DNA from: Stachybotrys elegans | Lineage: Eukaryota; Ascomycota; Sordariomycetes; Hypocreales; Stachybotryaceae | Direction of reading: 5' to 3' | Length of the DNA stretch: 64,000 nt | NCBI GenBank assembly: GCA_020746835.1 | Contig: JAGPNK010000002.1 | Coordinates: 2,108,001 to 2,172,000, forward strand | Shown here: in pieces, positions 23,596-34,943 of the stretch | How the letters are laid out: the number at the start of each line of letters is the position of its first letter | Position numbering within the stretch: position 1 is the first letter of the stretch | The notes under the pieces: model-generated | Seen by the model: only the letters and a program-made list of their open reading frames with translations | Database searches by the model: none | Told to the model about the DNA's origin: nothing | Position numbers and translations under genes: made by a program

Positions 23596-25308
23596 GGTTG
23601 AGTGGCTACCACTACCAAGCTGGGCGATCCGGCAAAGTGGTGCTTGGCTGGCTGTCTCGACGAAGGGGTGGGTGGACGGTGGACGTGGACGGTGGACAGT
23701 GGACGATGACGACCCAATCGTAGGCGTTGGAAATAGGGAGGAAGGGGAAAGAGTTACAAAAAAAAACCCAGAAAAGGGTGACGTAGTGGATGGACACCGC
23801 CCGCGAGATCCGCTGCAGGTACCCCACCCCCTGTAAGTCCACCGAAGCTCCAGGTAGCAGGAGCCTAGAAGGGGGCAAAGGGAGGTGCTCCAGGGGTAAT
23901 CAGGCTGAGCTCCAGGCGGGGTCTGCCGTAGGGGGCCGAGCTGTGCTATATCTCAGCTGCTGGAGAAGGGGGACGAGGAGGATGGGCGTTGCTACTACCC
24001 CCTCTAGGCGATTTTCGACGTCTAGCGGCTGCGGGAGGTTCTTGGCGTGGGCTGGCGAGGATGGGGCTCGGTTCGATGTGAACACCACCGGGAATTATTA
24101 CCCAGTGGTGCTTGGGTATGACGATGGTGATGATGGTGATGGTGATGATCGATCGAGGATCCACGGCAGGGGGGGACAATGAGAGTAAATGGAAAGAGGA
24201 GCAAGGAATGGGAGGGAGGAAACGGAGGGGGGGAAGAGAAGGGGGGGAGGAGCGAAACGTGAGAAATAAGAATAAGAGCAAGAAAGGGGGATGCACGAAT
24301 CGAATCGGCTCAGGTCGGCCAGCGCGGCTCAATCAAAGACACCGCCAATGGATTAGCAGACGGATCAGAGAGGCCACCTCACCCAGCAGTCAACAGCAGG
24401 GACAGTCGCCAAAAAAATACCAAAACCAAAACCAAAACGCGCACCGCCCGCTCGCCGCCGCCTCCTCCTGTGGCATCAGTTGGCTGAAGCTAGGCGCTCC
24501 ATAAAACCCGACGAGTAGGTCCAGACCCTGCTGCCCGCTCCGTTCTCCGTTATGGGGAAGCGACCTGCCAGCTGCTTATCACTCACTCACTCACTCACCC
24601 TGTCCCATGCGTTTCTATAGAAATATGAATGAAGCAATTGACCGCTTCGAAGCTGTCAAGGCCAGGCTGTGAAGCATGTAACTGGAAAGAGGGGAAGCCT
24701 CACATGTCTCAGCTCTTGTCCCTCGTCTCCCACCACGCATCTTCCCACGCATCTTCCCAGCTGGCCTTTCTGGAATGTCATGGCAGCTAGCCTCGAGACG
24801 GGCGCAACGGCACCAGCGCCCGGCACGGCAGATCCGAGCCGTCGTTCAGCCAGGCAGCTTCCCAGGTCTATCCAGCCCGTCTCTTCCAGAAGCCCATCCG
24901 ACCATCATCGTCGTCATTAGTGTCTACAACTCAACCTTATTGCAACGCACGTGTCCTGCCCGACGGTGGCTTGGTCTCAGCTGCCAATCGAGACGCCTCC
25001 GCTGAGCTTCGACCCCAAAATATACCTATCCTTGGTGATTCGGGTGCACCGCCCTGTGGGCTTGGACGACTTACCTACCCCAATGCCAAGTGTCTTGGTT
25101 GCGCCGTGCCCTCACCCGAGCGTGCCGACTGCCGCCTCCGCCTCCGCCTGCCTCTGCCAGGGCATCCATACTTCCGCACCCGCGCGTTTACTGCGCGTCA
25201 TTTCCCCAGCCTGGTGGTGTCCATTCATGGCATGGTGTGTCATGGTATTCATCCATGCCATGGTATGTTATGGCCATCCTTGCTCTCTTCGGACTGATGG
25301 AGACCGCA

Positions 25309-25338
25309 TCAACGTCAACGTCAACGTCAACGTCAACG
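25309..25338. repeat. (TCAACG)5 hexamer array
   Basis: Five perfect copies of TCAACG in the P450 downstream region. A simple length-variable repeat; no function inferred. Confidence 0.9.
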
Positions 25339-25683
25339 TGTCCATGTCTTTGACATGTCTCACATGTGTTTGTCTTTCAGCCCCGCTCTCGTTTTGCATC
25401 AAAGTCGCATGAGCCCCGCATTATTATTGCCCTATCAAGCACCACTTATCTATCTGACTTCATCTATCGAATTTGAATTGAGGTGCTACAAGACTGAATA
25501 GGCACGTTTCTGATATTTGTTCTATCCGGAACTAGGCCTCGCCGGCTCCAGCCCTCATGACATCATCAACTGTAGATAGAGTTTGTACGTACTGAAAGCA
25601 TAGCAGTTGAGGATTCTTTCAACACAGCACGACTTGTGTCAAACCTTTGATAATCCACACTTCCAAACCCATTATGGCCAACT

Positions 25684-27635
25684 TCATCTGGGGGCAAAAC
25701 AGAGTTGGAGATGCCCAGGACTAAGTGTCAGCTGGTCCGTCATGTCAAGTTGGACTTGGCGGCCTGTATTGCCAGGTGCCAGTCGAAACTGGTAGTTCTT
25801 GATGATGCGAGCTGTCGTGGCCCGCAGCATGTCCGTCGCCATCACACGGGCGATGCAGCTGTGGTGACCTGCCAGGCCAACATAAGTACTGTGTTTGATT
25901 TTGGGCTTGACAATATACTTACCCACGCCCCATGGACTGTATGCCGCCGCGTTCCTCACCAGCTCCGGCCGGCTAGTCCACCGATCCGGTATGAATTCGT
26001 TGGCGTGCACAAAGCAATCCTCTCCTAGCAGAACAACTCAGTTTGCCGTGACAGGGAGCTGCAACCGGGAAGCAATACTTACGCCGCTGAATTGTGTAAC
26101 GAGGGCCAATGATGGTTGTGTCGGGCGGAATAAAGACGTTGCCAATCATGACCCCATTCTTGCTGGTCTTTCTCGATCCCCCCGTGGGGATAATAGGGTA
26201 TAGCCGGAGCGTCTCCTTTATTGCGGCATTCAGGCACGGAAGCTTGGCCAGGATTTTGGCATCATTGATATCCGCATCTCGCACTTCCTGGTAGATGCCG
26301 TCAATGTACTCGGGCTTCTGTACAAGCTCTGCAAACAGAAACATAAGAGCTATAGGGACAGGCTCGCTGGGAGTTTTGTCAGCACGGGTTTGAAGCGAGA
26401 GGGAATGGTTTTCCTACCATCCTGCGACCATGGCGTTCAGACTGTCGCCTCGCATCCTGAGAATTGCCTCTTGGGTGCGGACGCCCTCGTTCTGCTCCAG
26501 TAGGTAATGCACAAGATCTGGGCCATCATTATCTTTTGGTGGATTGTCCAGACGATGGGCGACTTGCTGGTGAGTCCACGCAGCCATACCGAACCAGTCA
26601 CCAATCTGATACACACGAGGCGCCACCCGGAAGGCCAGTTGAATCAGCCACGGGGCGGGACTCACGGGACCGAGAAGAGACATGGCTCTTTGCAACCGGA
26701 TGACCATGTAGTCCCATTTGCGCGTGCCGAGCATGTCAAAAGACCGACTAAAGACGAAATCGCCCATGAAGTCGAAGCCCAACCAGTAAAAGACGTCCCG
26801 CATCTGGGTAGGCTTTTTGGCCGCGATGTCGCTATCAAGAGCGAGACACAAGCCATCTAGATGCTTGAGCATCTTTTGGAAATGGTTGGAGAGAGCTGGG
26901 AAACTCGTCAGTTTCGCTGTGCCGCCGCGTTGGATGGAGCAAGTTCTTGACCTTGAGGACTGAATCCGACCTTCCAGTCTCGTCGGCGGGCGTCGTGCAA
27001 GCCACGATCCCGCGTGGTGAGTAGAGAGCTCTCTGGCCATAATATGTCATACCACTCTGACTTGGTGCATTCTGTCCTTGGGCCGTCGACAGCATTGAAG
27101 AAGTTTGGGTCAAAGATGGTGATTTCCGATGGACCTGTAGACATGGGAAGGCTGAGCAAGATGAAAGTTCTCTTGGCGGTGTTGGGGATAGACTAACCAG
27201 TCCTCACAAAATCACCGTATTGCTTGTTAAGGCCGTCCAAAAAGAGGTGGTTGAGTGATGTTCTGCTTTTCCAGACATGCCACAGCTTCGAGGTGGACAT
27301 GTACAGAGGACCCTTGAAGCCCATCCTCGCCAACCGGTGGAAGAAGACGCGGTAGACAAGAATGCTTGACAGCAAGGAGACTAGATATCCAAGGCTGGCT
27401 ACCAAGGCGAGGTTGGCCACGTATCCCGCGCCGGTGCCTCGAAGCCATAGCGAGCTAGGAACGAGAATAGAAAATAGAGCGGAGTGTGATAGGAAAATCT
27501 CGGGAGCAAAAATATGCCATTCTCCATGGATGAATAGACCGCGGTGAAGGGCCAAACCCATGACAGACCCAAGAATGGATGCCAGGGCGTAATGGCCCCT
27601 AGGTTGGAAGATAGGGCTTCAAGGAGCGTCGACAT
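25684..27635 (-). CDS. Cytochrome P450 monooxygenase (cluster gene)
   Basis: Six exons: 27561-27198 (first exon from the in-frame ATG), 27134-26952, 26895-26418, 26366-26083, 26024-25923 and 25868-25684; phases agree and give 531 residues. A better start is probably the ATG at 27635, giving 25 more residues, but reaching it needs one extra G in a G4 run at 27599-27596. The N-terminus has several hydrophobic segments, as in ER-anchored fungal P450s. Motifs: I-helix VAGCEPVP near 361-368, lacking the usual Thr pair; KETLR (ExxR); PDRW (PERF-type); heme loop PWGVGHHSCIAR with Cys475. The last intron (54 nt, in frame) splits the heme loop. It shares a divergent promoter with the UbiA gene and probably oxidises its product. 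Confidence 0.88.
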
Positions 27636-28302
27636 TGTGTTATCCGTGGAGCTTGCCTGCCGCAATGACTCAACGCCGTGGGAAGACCATATTATAAGAG
27701 GAGGAAACCAGGCATCTAAGAAGTCTTTGTTTTCGACCCAACGTCACTAGTCAGCGTACTTTGGGGGCCCTTGAGAATCTGTCTGAGCCGTATATGTCAT
27801 CATACGCCAGGGGATTGCCCATCTCATCCACAATGACCGCCACTTACACGATGAGCTGGCTGGTTTATGCAGCATAAAAATTTTTCTTTTCTTTTTTCAC
27901 CGTCAGCCATCGTACAAAAATCTGGCGGCATGATCACCAGACAGGATCGTATTTGTCCTCCACAGTGAGTACGCGATACGCTTCATCCACCCGTTGGGCA
28001 ATTGGACTATAAGCACACGTAATCACGGCATGGTGGATCAACGGCGCAGCCGCACGACGCCCGGTTTTGACTCCGGTGACCGGCACGGAGACTGATGTTG
28101 CTGAGATACATAGGGTAGTGGCACAAATAAATATATGATCCTGGGTGCCCGGCTTAAAGCTGAAGCATGCGGCATCACACGTCATAAATCCAGTCCTCAG
28201 TCTATATCTGGGCATCTTCTGCCACGCCACGACAGCCCAGGACAATTTTACGTCTAAGTCGTTTCCCTCTCTCTACATATATCGCTCTTGGAACTCACAA
28301 CA
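27636..28302. promoter_or_regulatory. Divergent promoter of P450 and UbiA-family gene
   Basis: 667 bp separate the two starts, a typical bidirectional promoter for co-regulated cluster genes. It is more AT-rich than the housekeeping promoters in the window (for example the T-rich stretch at 27,875-27,900). I see no recognisable regulator site. Confidence 0.5.
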
Positions 28303-29328
28303 ATGGCAACAATGACAACCGCTGAAACAATGTCAATCTCCGCTATGGCTAGCAAAGAAATGACTCCTGTTCCTGCTCGGTTGGGAGTTGAGCACACCAA
28401 CACCCATCCGTCCCCAACGCCCTTCTCCATGCTCAAGTCGATACTTGTGCACATGAGGACACTCCAGCTCTTCATAGAAAGCAACCTTTTCACATTCGCA
28501 GTCCCCAACACGGCATTCGGTATCTTTGGTGCCATGGCAGCATCCATCTTGGTCGACGCAGGTTCCCACATCCAGCCGTCCGCCGTGACGCTGCTGCAAC
28601 GCTTCCCCTTGGTTCTGCTTTTCAATGTTACCAACCTTCTCGTCTTCGATCTTGCCAACCAGCGGTCGGAGGCATCTGTCCTTGAAGACGGCATCAACAA
28701 GCCTTGGCGGCCTATACCCCAAGGCCGAATCACCATGCAACAGACGCGGCGCCTGATGCTGGTCGTAATTCCCATGACGCTGGCTATCAACTACACCCTT
28801 GGCGTATGGACGACAGGCTTGATGATTAATATCATCACATGGATGTACAACGACTTGCAAGGCGGCGATGAGCCTTTCTTCCGTGACTTCATCATTGCAA
28901 TCGCCTATGGTCTCTTTAATAGCGGCTCTCTAGCCGTGGCCGTGGGGTCGGATGCTTCTCTCAGTCTTCTTGGCCTCACCTGGACTGTGATGATCAGCGG
29001 AGTGATCCTCACGACGATGCAGATCCAGGACCTCAAAGACCAAAAGGGCGACAAGACCCGCAGCCGGAAGACGATGGCCCTCTTCCTCGGCGACCGGGTT
29101 TCGCGAGTGTCCATTGTCTTCTTCGTCTGCTTCTGGACCGTTGCGTGCTGTGCTTTCTGGAGCAAGGGGGCTGTTTCCTTCATTCCCATCGCGGCACTGG
29201 GAGGTGTTGTGGTTGTGCGGTTACTGCTTTGCTCGTTGGATGGAGATGCGGCGACATGGCGTTGGTGGTGCTTGTGGCATGCTTCTCTCTACACACTTCC
29301 CCTTTTTGAGCGCATTGAAGGTTGTTGA
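28303..29328 (+). CDS. UbiA-family membrane prenyltransferase / terpene-cyclase-like enzyme
   Basis: Single exon, 341 residues from the ATG at 28303. Seven to eight hydrophobic helices follow a 40-residue polar N-terminus. UbiA motif 1 is NLLVFDLANQ (111-120) followed by EDGINKPWRPIPQGRI (128-143), the conserved KPxRPIPxG loop; the usual NDxxD is altered. Motif 2 is DLKDQKGDK (243-251), a DxxDxxxD magnesium-pyrophosphate site. UbiA enzymes transfer prenyl groups to aromatics; some fungal members instead cyclise prenyl diphosphates (Fma-TC of fumagillin, EriG of erinacine). Neither PKS nor other aromatic-forming enzyme lies nearby, so a cyclase role is plausible but inferred. Confidence 0.85.
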   Translation: MATMTTAETMSISAMASKEMTPVPARLGVEHTNTHPSPTPFSMLKSILVHMRTLQLFIESNLFTFAVPNTAFGIFGAMAASILVDAGSHIQPSAVTLLQRFPLVLLFNVTNLLVFDLANQRSEASVLEDGINKPWRPIPQGRITMQQTRRLMLVVIPMTLAINYTLGVWTTGLMINIITWMYNDLQGGDEPFFRDFIIAIAYGLFNSGSLAVAVGSDASLSLLGLTWTVMISGVILTTMQIQDLKDQKGDKTRSRKTMALFLGDRVSRVSIVFFVCFWTVACCAFWSKGAVSFIPIAALGGVVVVRLLLCSLDGDAATWRWWCLWHASLYTLPLFERIEGC

Positions 29329-30531
29329 GGCACGGAGCATATTGTTGAAAGACCAGTTACCGAGCTGAATGCCACCCGTGGTCAATATCAGGGGATCTGT
29401 ATGCAATGCGGTTAAAGAAAGATAGATGACGGCGACTAGAGTCGGAACAAGTTATGCAGAGGTTTAAATATAAATATATCACTTAATTCCTCCTCATTGC
29501 CACGAAGATGGCATCCAAGATGGTGAAGATGACATCCCCTTGAGTGTAGTAAAGCAGCAAACCGGTCGCTAACGAGGATATTAGCCAATGACTACTAAGG
29601 GCTTCAATAGAAGGGTACCTGCAATAACAAATCACATTGTTTACTCACCAACAACCAGAGTGCCTCCCTTACACACAAAGTATATGTCTAGTCCTCCAGC
29701 TAGGGTAGTGAAATTGTGTAGTTTTTATGCACGTGGGGGTAGATACAACTACAATCAAAGGGATAGGGGGTATTCACCATGCGTGTCACGGCAGGAGTTG
29801 GTTGTACACGCTGGAATAGTACTAGGAATAGCTCCCCTTCATGGCATACTCTCCATGTCAGTGATAAAGAGGCGAGGGAAGGTAAGGTAATTGATTACTA
29901 CTACTACACTAATAATAATAATAACTAGGACCTTTTCAGTTGGCAATTTCCACGCGCCCTTCCCCCGCCCGTCGGCACGCTTTTGTTGTTGATATTATCT
30001 CCGTTTGTTGGGACTTTCTCTTGTGTTGGTCCTAGTCCTGGGCTTGGTAAAGGAGCCTGGAACAGGGCACAGTAAGCCAATATCCCTGTGACGGAGATCT
30101 GCAATGCAACGCTGTCGGTATACCGTTATATCGTATCCTGCAATATGCACGAGGCGCAGCCAGCGTCTCAGCACGAAGTGATTGTCATTGATTGATGTTG
30201 CTAGTGCCAACACGTCCGCATATCCCCTCCCAACAGCATGCCTAAAGCCGGAAGGTATCCAATTCTATCCCATTCTATCCCATTCTATCCCAATCGCCTG
30301 ACCTCACATGGCAAATAATTCATCTGAAGACCGGCGCGTGTCGTTCACCAACTCCCCGAACTCCTTTTTCCCTCTCAGGCTCGCCCATCTCTCCTCTCAG
30401 CTCCCCTCTCCCTCACACTCCCTCATCCTCTCAACGACCCGCCAATTGGTTGCCACCTCCTGCTTTCTTACTGGTGGACACTTCTATTGGTCTCTTTTTT
30501 GTGGCTGAAAAGAAAGAAAGAAAGAAAGAAA
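29329..30531. promoter_or_regulatory. Intergenic region and promoter of the flavo-oxidase gene
   Basis: 1.2 kb between two plus-strand cluster genes. It is AT-rich (AATAATAATAATAA near 29,911), contains a 10-bp direct repeat at 30,262-30,291, a CT-rich leader from about 30,360 and a GAAA repeat running into the start codon (30,512-30,531). No gene supported. Confidence 0.45.
30262..30291 (+). repeat. 10-bp direct repeat, three copies
   Basis: Unit ATTCTATCCC, three perfect copies about 240 bp before the flavo-oxidase start codon. The spacing of one helical turn would place copies on one DNA face, so a factor-binding array is possible; a simple repeat is the alternative. Confidence 0.7.
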
Positions 30532-32390
30532 ATGGGCTTCGCTGTGTCCAGCAAAGCTGTGCTCGGAGCCGTATGCCTGGCTGCGTCACAAACACTGTTC
30601 GGTGACACATTCGATCCCGTCACCCTGTCGAGCTTCCTTCCAGGCAGAGCGTGCCGATGCTTCCCTGGAGAACCATGCTGGCCCTCGAACAACGACTGGG
30701 ATCGCTTGAATCAGACAGTCAATGGCAAGCTCATTGCCACGGTCCCAATCGCCAGTCCATGCCATGATACCTTCGAGGGCGTGGCCTTCAACGCTACCGA
30801 GTGTGCTCGTATCCAGGAGGCTTGGGTCATCCCCGAGTTTCACGTTGAGACAGCGCACTCGCCACAGGCCGCCTTCTTTAGCAACGAGAGTTGCGACCCC
30901 TTCAGTCACCGTAGCAGCCCGTGCGAAGTTGGTAGCTATGTTGCCTATGCCGTGGCCGCTGCCGGCGCCTCCGACTATCTTTCGACCATGGAGTTTGCTC
31001 GCAAGCACAACCTCAGGCTTGTCATACGAAATACTGGGCATGATTACATGGGGAAATCGACAGGAGCCGGCGCTCTCGCCCTATGGACGCACAACATCAA
31101 GGAACACGCCATTATCGACTATACTTCTCCTGCATACACCGGCAAGGCTATGAAGGTTGGCGCCGGCGTCCAGGCCGCAGAGGCACAAGCTACCGCCAAC
31201 GCCCAGGGTTACGTCATTGTTGAGGGTGACTGTCCGACTGTCGGTATCGCAGGTGGCTATACCCAAGGCGGTGGCGCCAGCCCTCTGGCTTCCAAGTTTG
31301 GCCTGGCAGCAGACCAGGTCCTAGAATGGGAGGTAGTGACAGCTGATGGCAGGCTCCTGACAGCGACTCCTGACAAGAACTCAGATCTATACTGGGCTCT
31401 TTCAGGAGGCGGCGGTGGTACCTACGGGGCTACACTATCAATGACAGTCAAGTTGCATCCGGACATGAAGACTGCTGGTGCTGCCCTATCCTTCCAGGTC
31501 GAGTCAGACGTATACTGGGATATCCTCAGATGTTTCATGGTCAACCTTCCAGCAATATTGGAAGCTGGAGGCACAGTTTACTGGATGGCCCTTCCAGGTC
31601 ATATATTCGCAGCTCCTCAGATATATCTCCCCGGAGGAACAGCCCAGCAGATCGAAGCTCTTCTCACGCCCGTGTTTAATGCGCTGAACAACGCCGAGAT
31701 CCCCTTTCGTAAGTCCATCCCGCCGTTAGAGAGGTTGGAATCGTATCGCTAACGTCATGTCCTCGCAGAGTTCGTCGCAAACGACTACGACGACTTTCTG
31801 GGTGCTTATCAGGCCCTCAATCCACGGATGGATGTTGTCGAGGTCAATCTAGGAGGCCGTTTGGTACCGCGCTCACTTGTACAGTCCGAGAAGTCTGCGG
31901 GTGAGCTCACCCAAGCCATCAAGTTCATCATCGAGAGCGGCGCAATCTTTGCTGGTGTTTCTCTCAACGCCGAGAAAGAGCCAGCATCACCTAACTCTGT
32001 CCTCCCGGCCTGGCGGGAGACTGTTTTCCTCGCCTTCTTTGGCATGTGAGTACTGCGCCCATGTGCATCTTGCTTGTGTCTACAAATTTGGCTAACTCGC
32101 CATCGCAAAGCCCTTATGATCGCACAAACTACCAAGCTAATGTTGCTGCTCAACGAATTGTCACCGAGCAGCTGGTACCTGCCCTGGAAGAAATCACTCC
32201 TGGAGGTGGAGCATACCTCAACGAGGCGGACGTTAACCAACCCAACTGGCAGCAAGTCTTTTACGGCTCAAACTATGCACGGCTATTGGAGATTAAGAAG
32301 AAATACGACCCAGACGGTATGTTCTGGGGCCCGACTGCCGTAGGTAGTGAGAAGTGGCAAGTTGTAGAAGGTGGACGGCTATGCCAGTGA
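30532..32390 (+). CDS. Secreted FAD-linked oxidoreductase (berberine-bridge-enzyme family)
   Basis: Three exons, 30532-31708, 31769-32045 and 32111-32390, give 577 residues. A signal peptide is likely (hydrophobic residues 9-23). The FAD-binding PCMH domain has IRNTGHDYMGKSTG with His170, and EGDCPTVGIAGGYTQGGG with Cys234: the His and Cys pair that carries bicovalent FAD in this family. The C-terminal BBE domain is marked by PNWQQVFYGSNYARL and KKKYDPDGMFWGP. Asn-x-Thr/Ser sites (NQT, NAT, NES) near the N-terminus suggest glycosylation. Family members oxidise alcohols, sugars or alkaloid intermediates and are frequent in fungal clusters. The three exons fit without frame problems. Confidence 0.93.
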
Positions 32391-33397
32391 CATGTATGGT
32401 CGCAGTCTATCTATCAACTGGCGTGTATAGCCACAGGCTATGGATATTCTTGCAATTGCCGTTGCAGGAGGATTATAATGCTTCAAATGTAGCCGTAAGC
32501 CTAGTTAGGTGCAGAATAGACAGTGAGAATCTGTTGGCGGGACTCTTCCGCCTAAGGGTCCCTGAGTGGGAGGATATGGCTGCTTAAAGTTCCTAGTCTA
32601 TCAACACGTCAGTTCAGGCCACAGCTTCGGTAAATGCTGCAAGATCAAAGCCGAGTACAACGCGGGGACTCTGAGCCCCTGGCTTGTTCCAGAGCTACAA
32701 GGTTCATGGTACCTTCTGATCACCAACACCAAGGTTCAAGAGTTGGGCGTGTGGGTATATGTGCGCTGCATTACCATGTGGAGATGCTCTGCACTTCTTT
32801 AACCGACACTGATTCTCTCAACCAACTGTGCCAAGAGTGTGCCTTATTTGGGGGCGCGGCTTACGGTATGTGTGCGAGGTGCTTGGGTATTGCTGCACTT
32901 CGTTGACTGATGCCCCCTTCCAACCAACAACATCAAGAGTGCCTCTCCGTCAGAAAGGCGATATACCTTCGTGTCTGCTTACTGCATAACTGCATGATAA
33001 GCAGATGCAAGGCCGTCCGTCATATTGATCATACGCCATGGTTCGAGTCAAGAAATCTTGAGCAACTTGAACCAACACACCTCCTCCCCCTCCCCCTCCC
33101 CTGCCCTGCTTACATGGCAAATCTGCGCACAACCAACAAACAATGCAACTGTGCGTATGTGGCCTGCAGTACAGAAATATTAGAAGCAATCAGGTTGCGA
33201 GGATATGATTCTGACAAATCTTCGCGGGCTTGTAATGAACGGATCGGTAAGGCAGGATGTTACCTACCTACTCGGCAGTGCTGGGTACTTAAACAGACTG
33301 TGACGCTCTCTCATTGCCCAATACTTCCCCCCTCAACCAATTCCATTTCCCTCAGCTCCATCATTCATCAATCCAGCCTCCTAGACGCCCTGAAATC
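32391..33397. other. Intergenic region
   Basis: 1.0 kb between the flavo-oxidase and the aldo-keto reductase. It includes two similar segments around 32,690-32,830 and 32,800-32,940 (both with CTTCTTTAACCGAC/CTTCGTTGACTGA followed by CCAAC..AAGAGTG), suggesting an old local duplication. A C-rich tract lies at 33,084-33,104. No gene supported. Confidence 0.4.
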
Positions 33398-34471
33398 ATG
33401 TCGACCATGGATTCCATCAAGTTGAATGACGGAACCACCATCCCTTCGGTAAATACCCATAATAAACCCCTTGGACCGAGCCCAGGTAGCTAATGAAGCG
33501 CTTCAGCTGGGCTACGGCCTCGGTACCGTGCACTTCCTGAGCCAAGAGAAGGACGTCTCAGACGCGACCCTCATGGCCCTCCAGCAAGGCTATTTCCATC
33601 TAGACTGTGCCGAAAGTAGAGCGCCTTAGTGGCTTTTCGCATTCGCCACACTCCAGCACGCCCGCTGACTCCCTTTGCCAGTGTACATGAACGAAGCCGG
33701 TGTTGGGGCAGGCATCAGGGCCGCCGGCATCCCCCGAGACAAGCTCTTCGTAACGACCAAGATAGTCGGCACCAAGGACCAAGACGTCGACGCCGCGCTA
33801 TCCTCGTCGCTCTCCAAGCTGGGCCTCGACTACATCGACCTGTACCTCGTGCACATGCCCGTGTGCGCAGGTTCTCCAGAAGGCCTGCAGAAGATCTGGG
33901 CCCAGATGGAGGCAGCCAAGACGGCCGGCAAGGCCAGGTCCATCGGCGTCTCCAACTTTGAGCAGGACGACCTGGAGATCATACTCAAGACGGCCACTAT
34001 CCCCCCGTCTATCAACCAGGTTGAGTTCCACCCTTACCTGCAACACGCGGAGCTGCTCAAGTTCCACCGCCAGCACAACATTGCCACGGCTGCGTACTCT
34101 GCGCTCTCGGCCATCACAGCGGCACGTCCCGGACCCGTGGACACGGCATTCTCGGAACTGTCACAAAAGTACAGTGTGACGGAGAATGACATCGCCCTGA
34201 GGTGGGTTCTCGACCAGGGGATCATCGTCATCACGACAAGTAAGAGTGCCCAGCGGCTGCAGAGCTACCTGGAACATCTCTCCAAGTTCAAGCTCACTCC
34301 CGACGAGGTGCAGCAGATCTGCGAGCTTGGTGCGCAAAAGCACTACCAGGGGCCTGGCCTTGGTACGAGGCTACTGCCAACCCCCTCCCCTTTTCCATTG
34401 TGTTTCACGCAGTGCTAACATGAAGTCCAGAATATATGACTAGTACATTCGGAAATTACAAGGCCACTTAA
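33398..34471 (+). CDS. Aldo-keto reductase
   Basis: Four exons, 33398-33448, 33507-33615, 33682-34362 and 34431-34471, give 293 residues, slightly short of the usual 310-330. The catalytic tetrad is complete: Asp50 (HLDCAE), Tyr55 (MYMNE), Lys80 (VTTK) and His111 (YLVHMP). GVSNF, NQVEFHPYLQ and the NADPH-site ITTSKSAQR are also present. It reduces an aldehyde or ketone with NADPH in the cytosol. It lies in the UbiA/P450 cluster in the same orientation as the flavo-oxidase, so it may act on an oxidised intermediate; the substrate is not readable. The last exon adds only 13 residues (EYMTSTFGNYKAT), found by phase matching. Confidence 0.92.
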
Positions 34472-34943
34472 GGGTCCTGGTGTTGTTTGCTTTGGACGGG
34501 GACAGAGTTATGGAAATACTGCGCTCACATCACAGAATGGTATAAGCAGATACAGGGGACAGACCGTGTATCATAGTCTGATCTTAGGCAGTATACATAC
34601 CGTACATTGTTGCTGTGGAACCTATAAAGAAGATTCATCGCTAGAAATGGGAAGGATGAAGGTACCCTGCGTGTAAACAACATCCAGCACCTGTTATTCC
34701 AGTAACCACAGTTTGTAGTGAAGTGTCCAAGGGTTCATGAGCCCGAGAGGCTATAGTGAAAAATAGACATCAGATAGGTAAATAAGTCAAATAGGCTGCT
34801 TCTTAGATCTAGCATCAATGGCCAACTCCAACCTTTGGGAGTGGCCAGTTCGTCAATCTCCCTACTGAGGGTATATCATATCTTCATTTCGTCATGTCCA
34901 TATCAATCTGTCAGCTTTGTTCCCATTGCCCCGTCACCCCTCC
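34472..34943. other. Convergent intergenic region
   Basis: 470 bp between the 3' ends of the reductase and the regulator gene. AT-rich; probably both 3' untranslated regions and terminators. Confidence 0.4.

Larger units (their letters stand above)
23388..25683. other. Intergenic region with several short tandem repeats
   Basis: 2.3 kb between the PSD2 start and the P450 3' end. It holds an (AC)11 run, a 12-bp tandem repeat, a (TCAACG)5 array and TGATGG-rich sequence near 24,110-24,150. Open frames up to about 150 codons are low complexity. No gene supported. Confidence 0.45.

Noticed and set aside
33035..33065. GGTTCGAGTC, resembling a tRNA T-loop
   Set aside because: No matching acceptor stem or anticodon arm could be folded around it.
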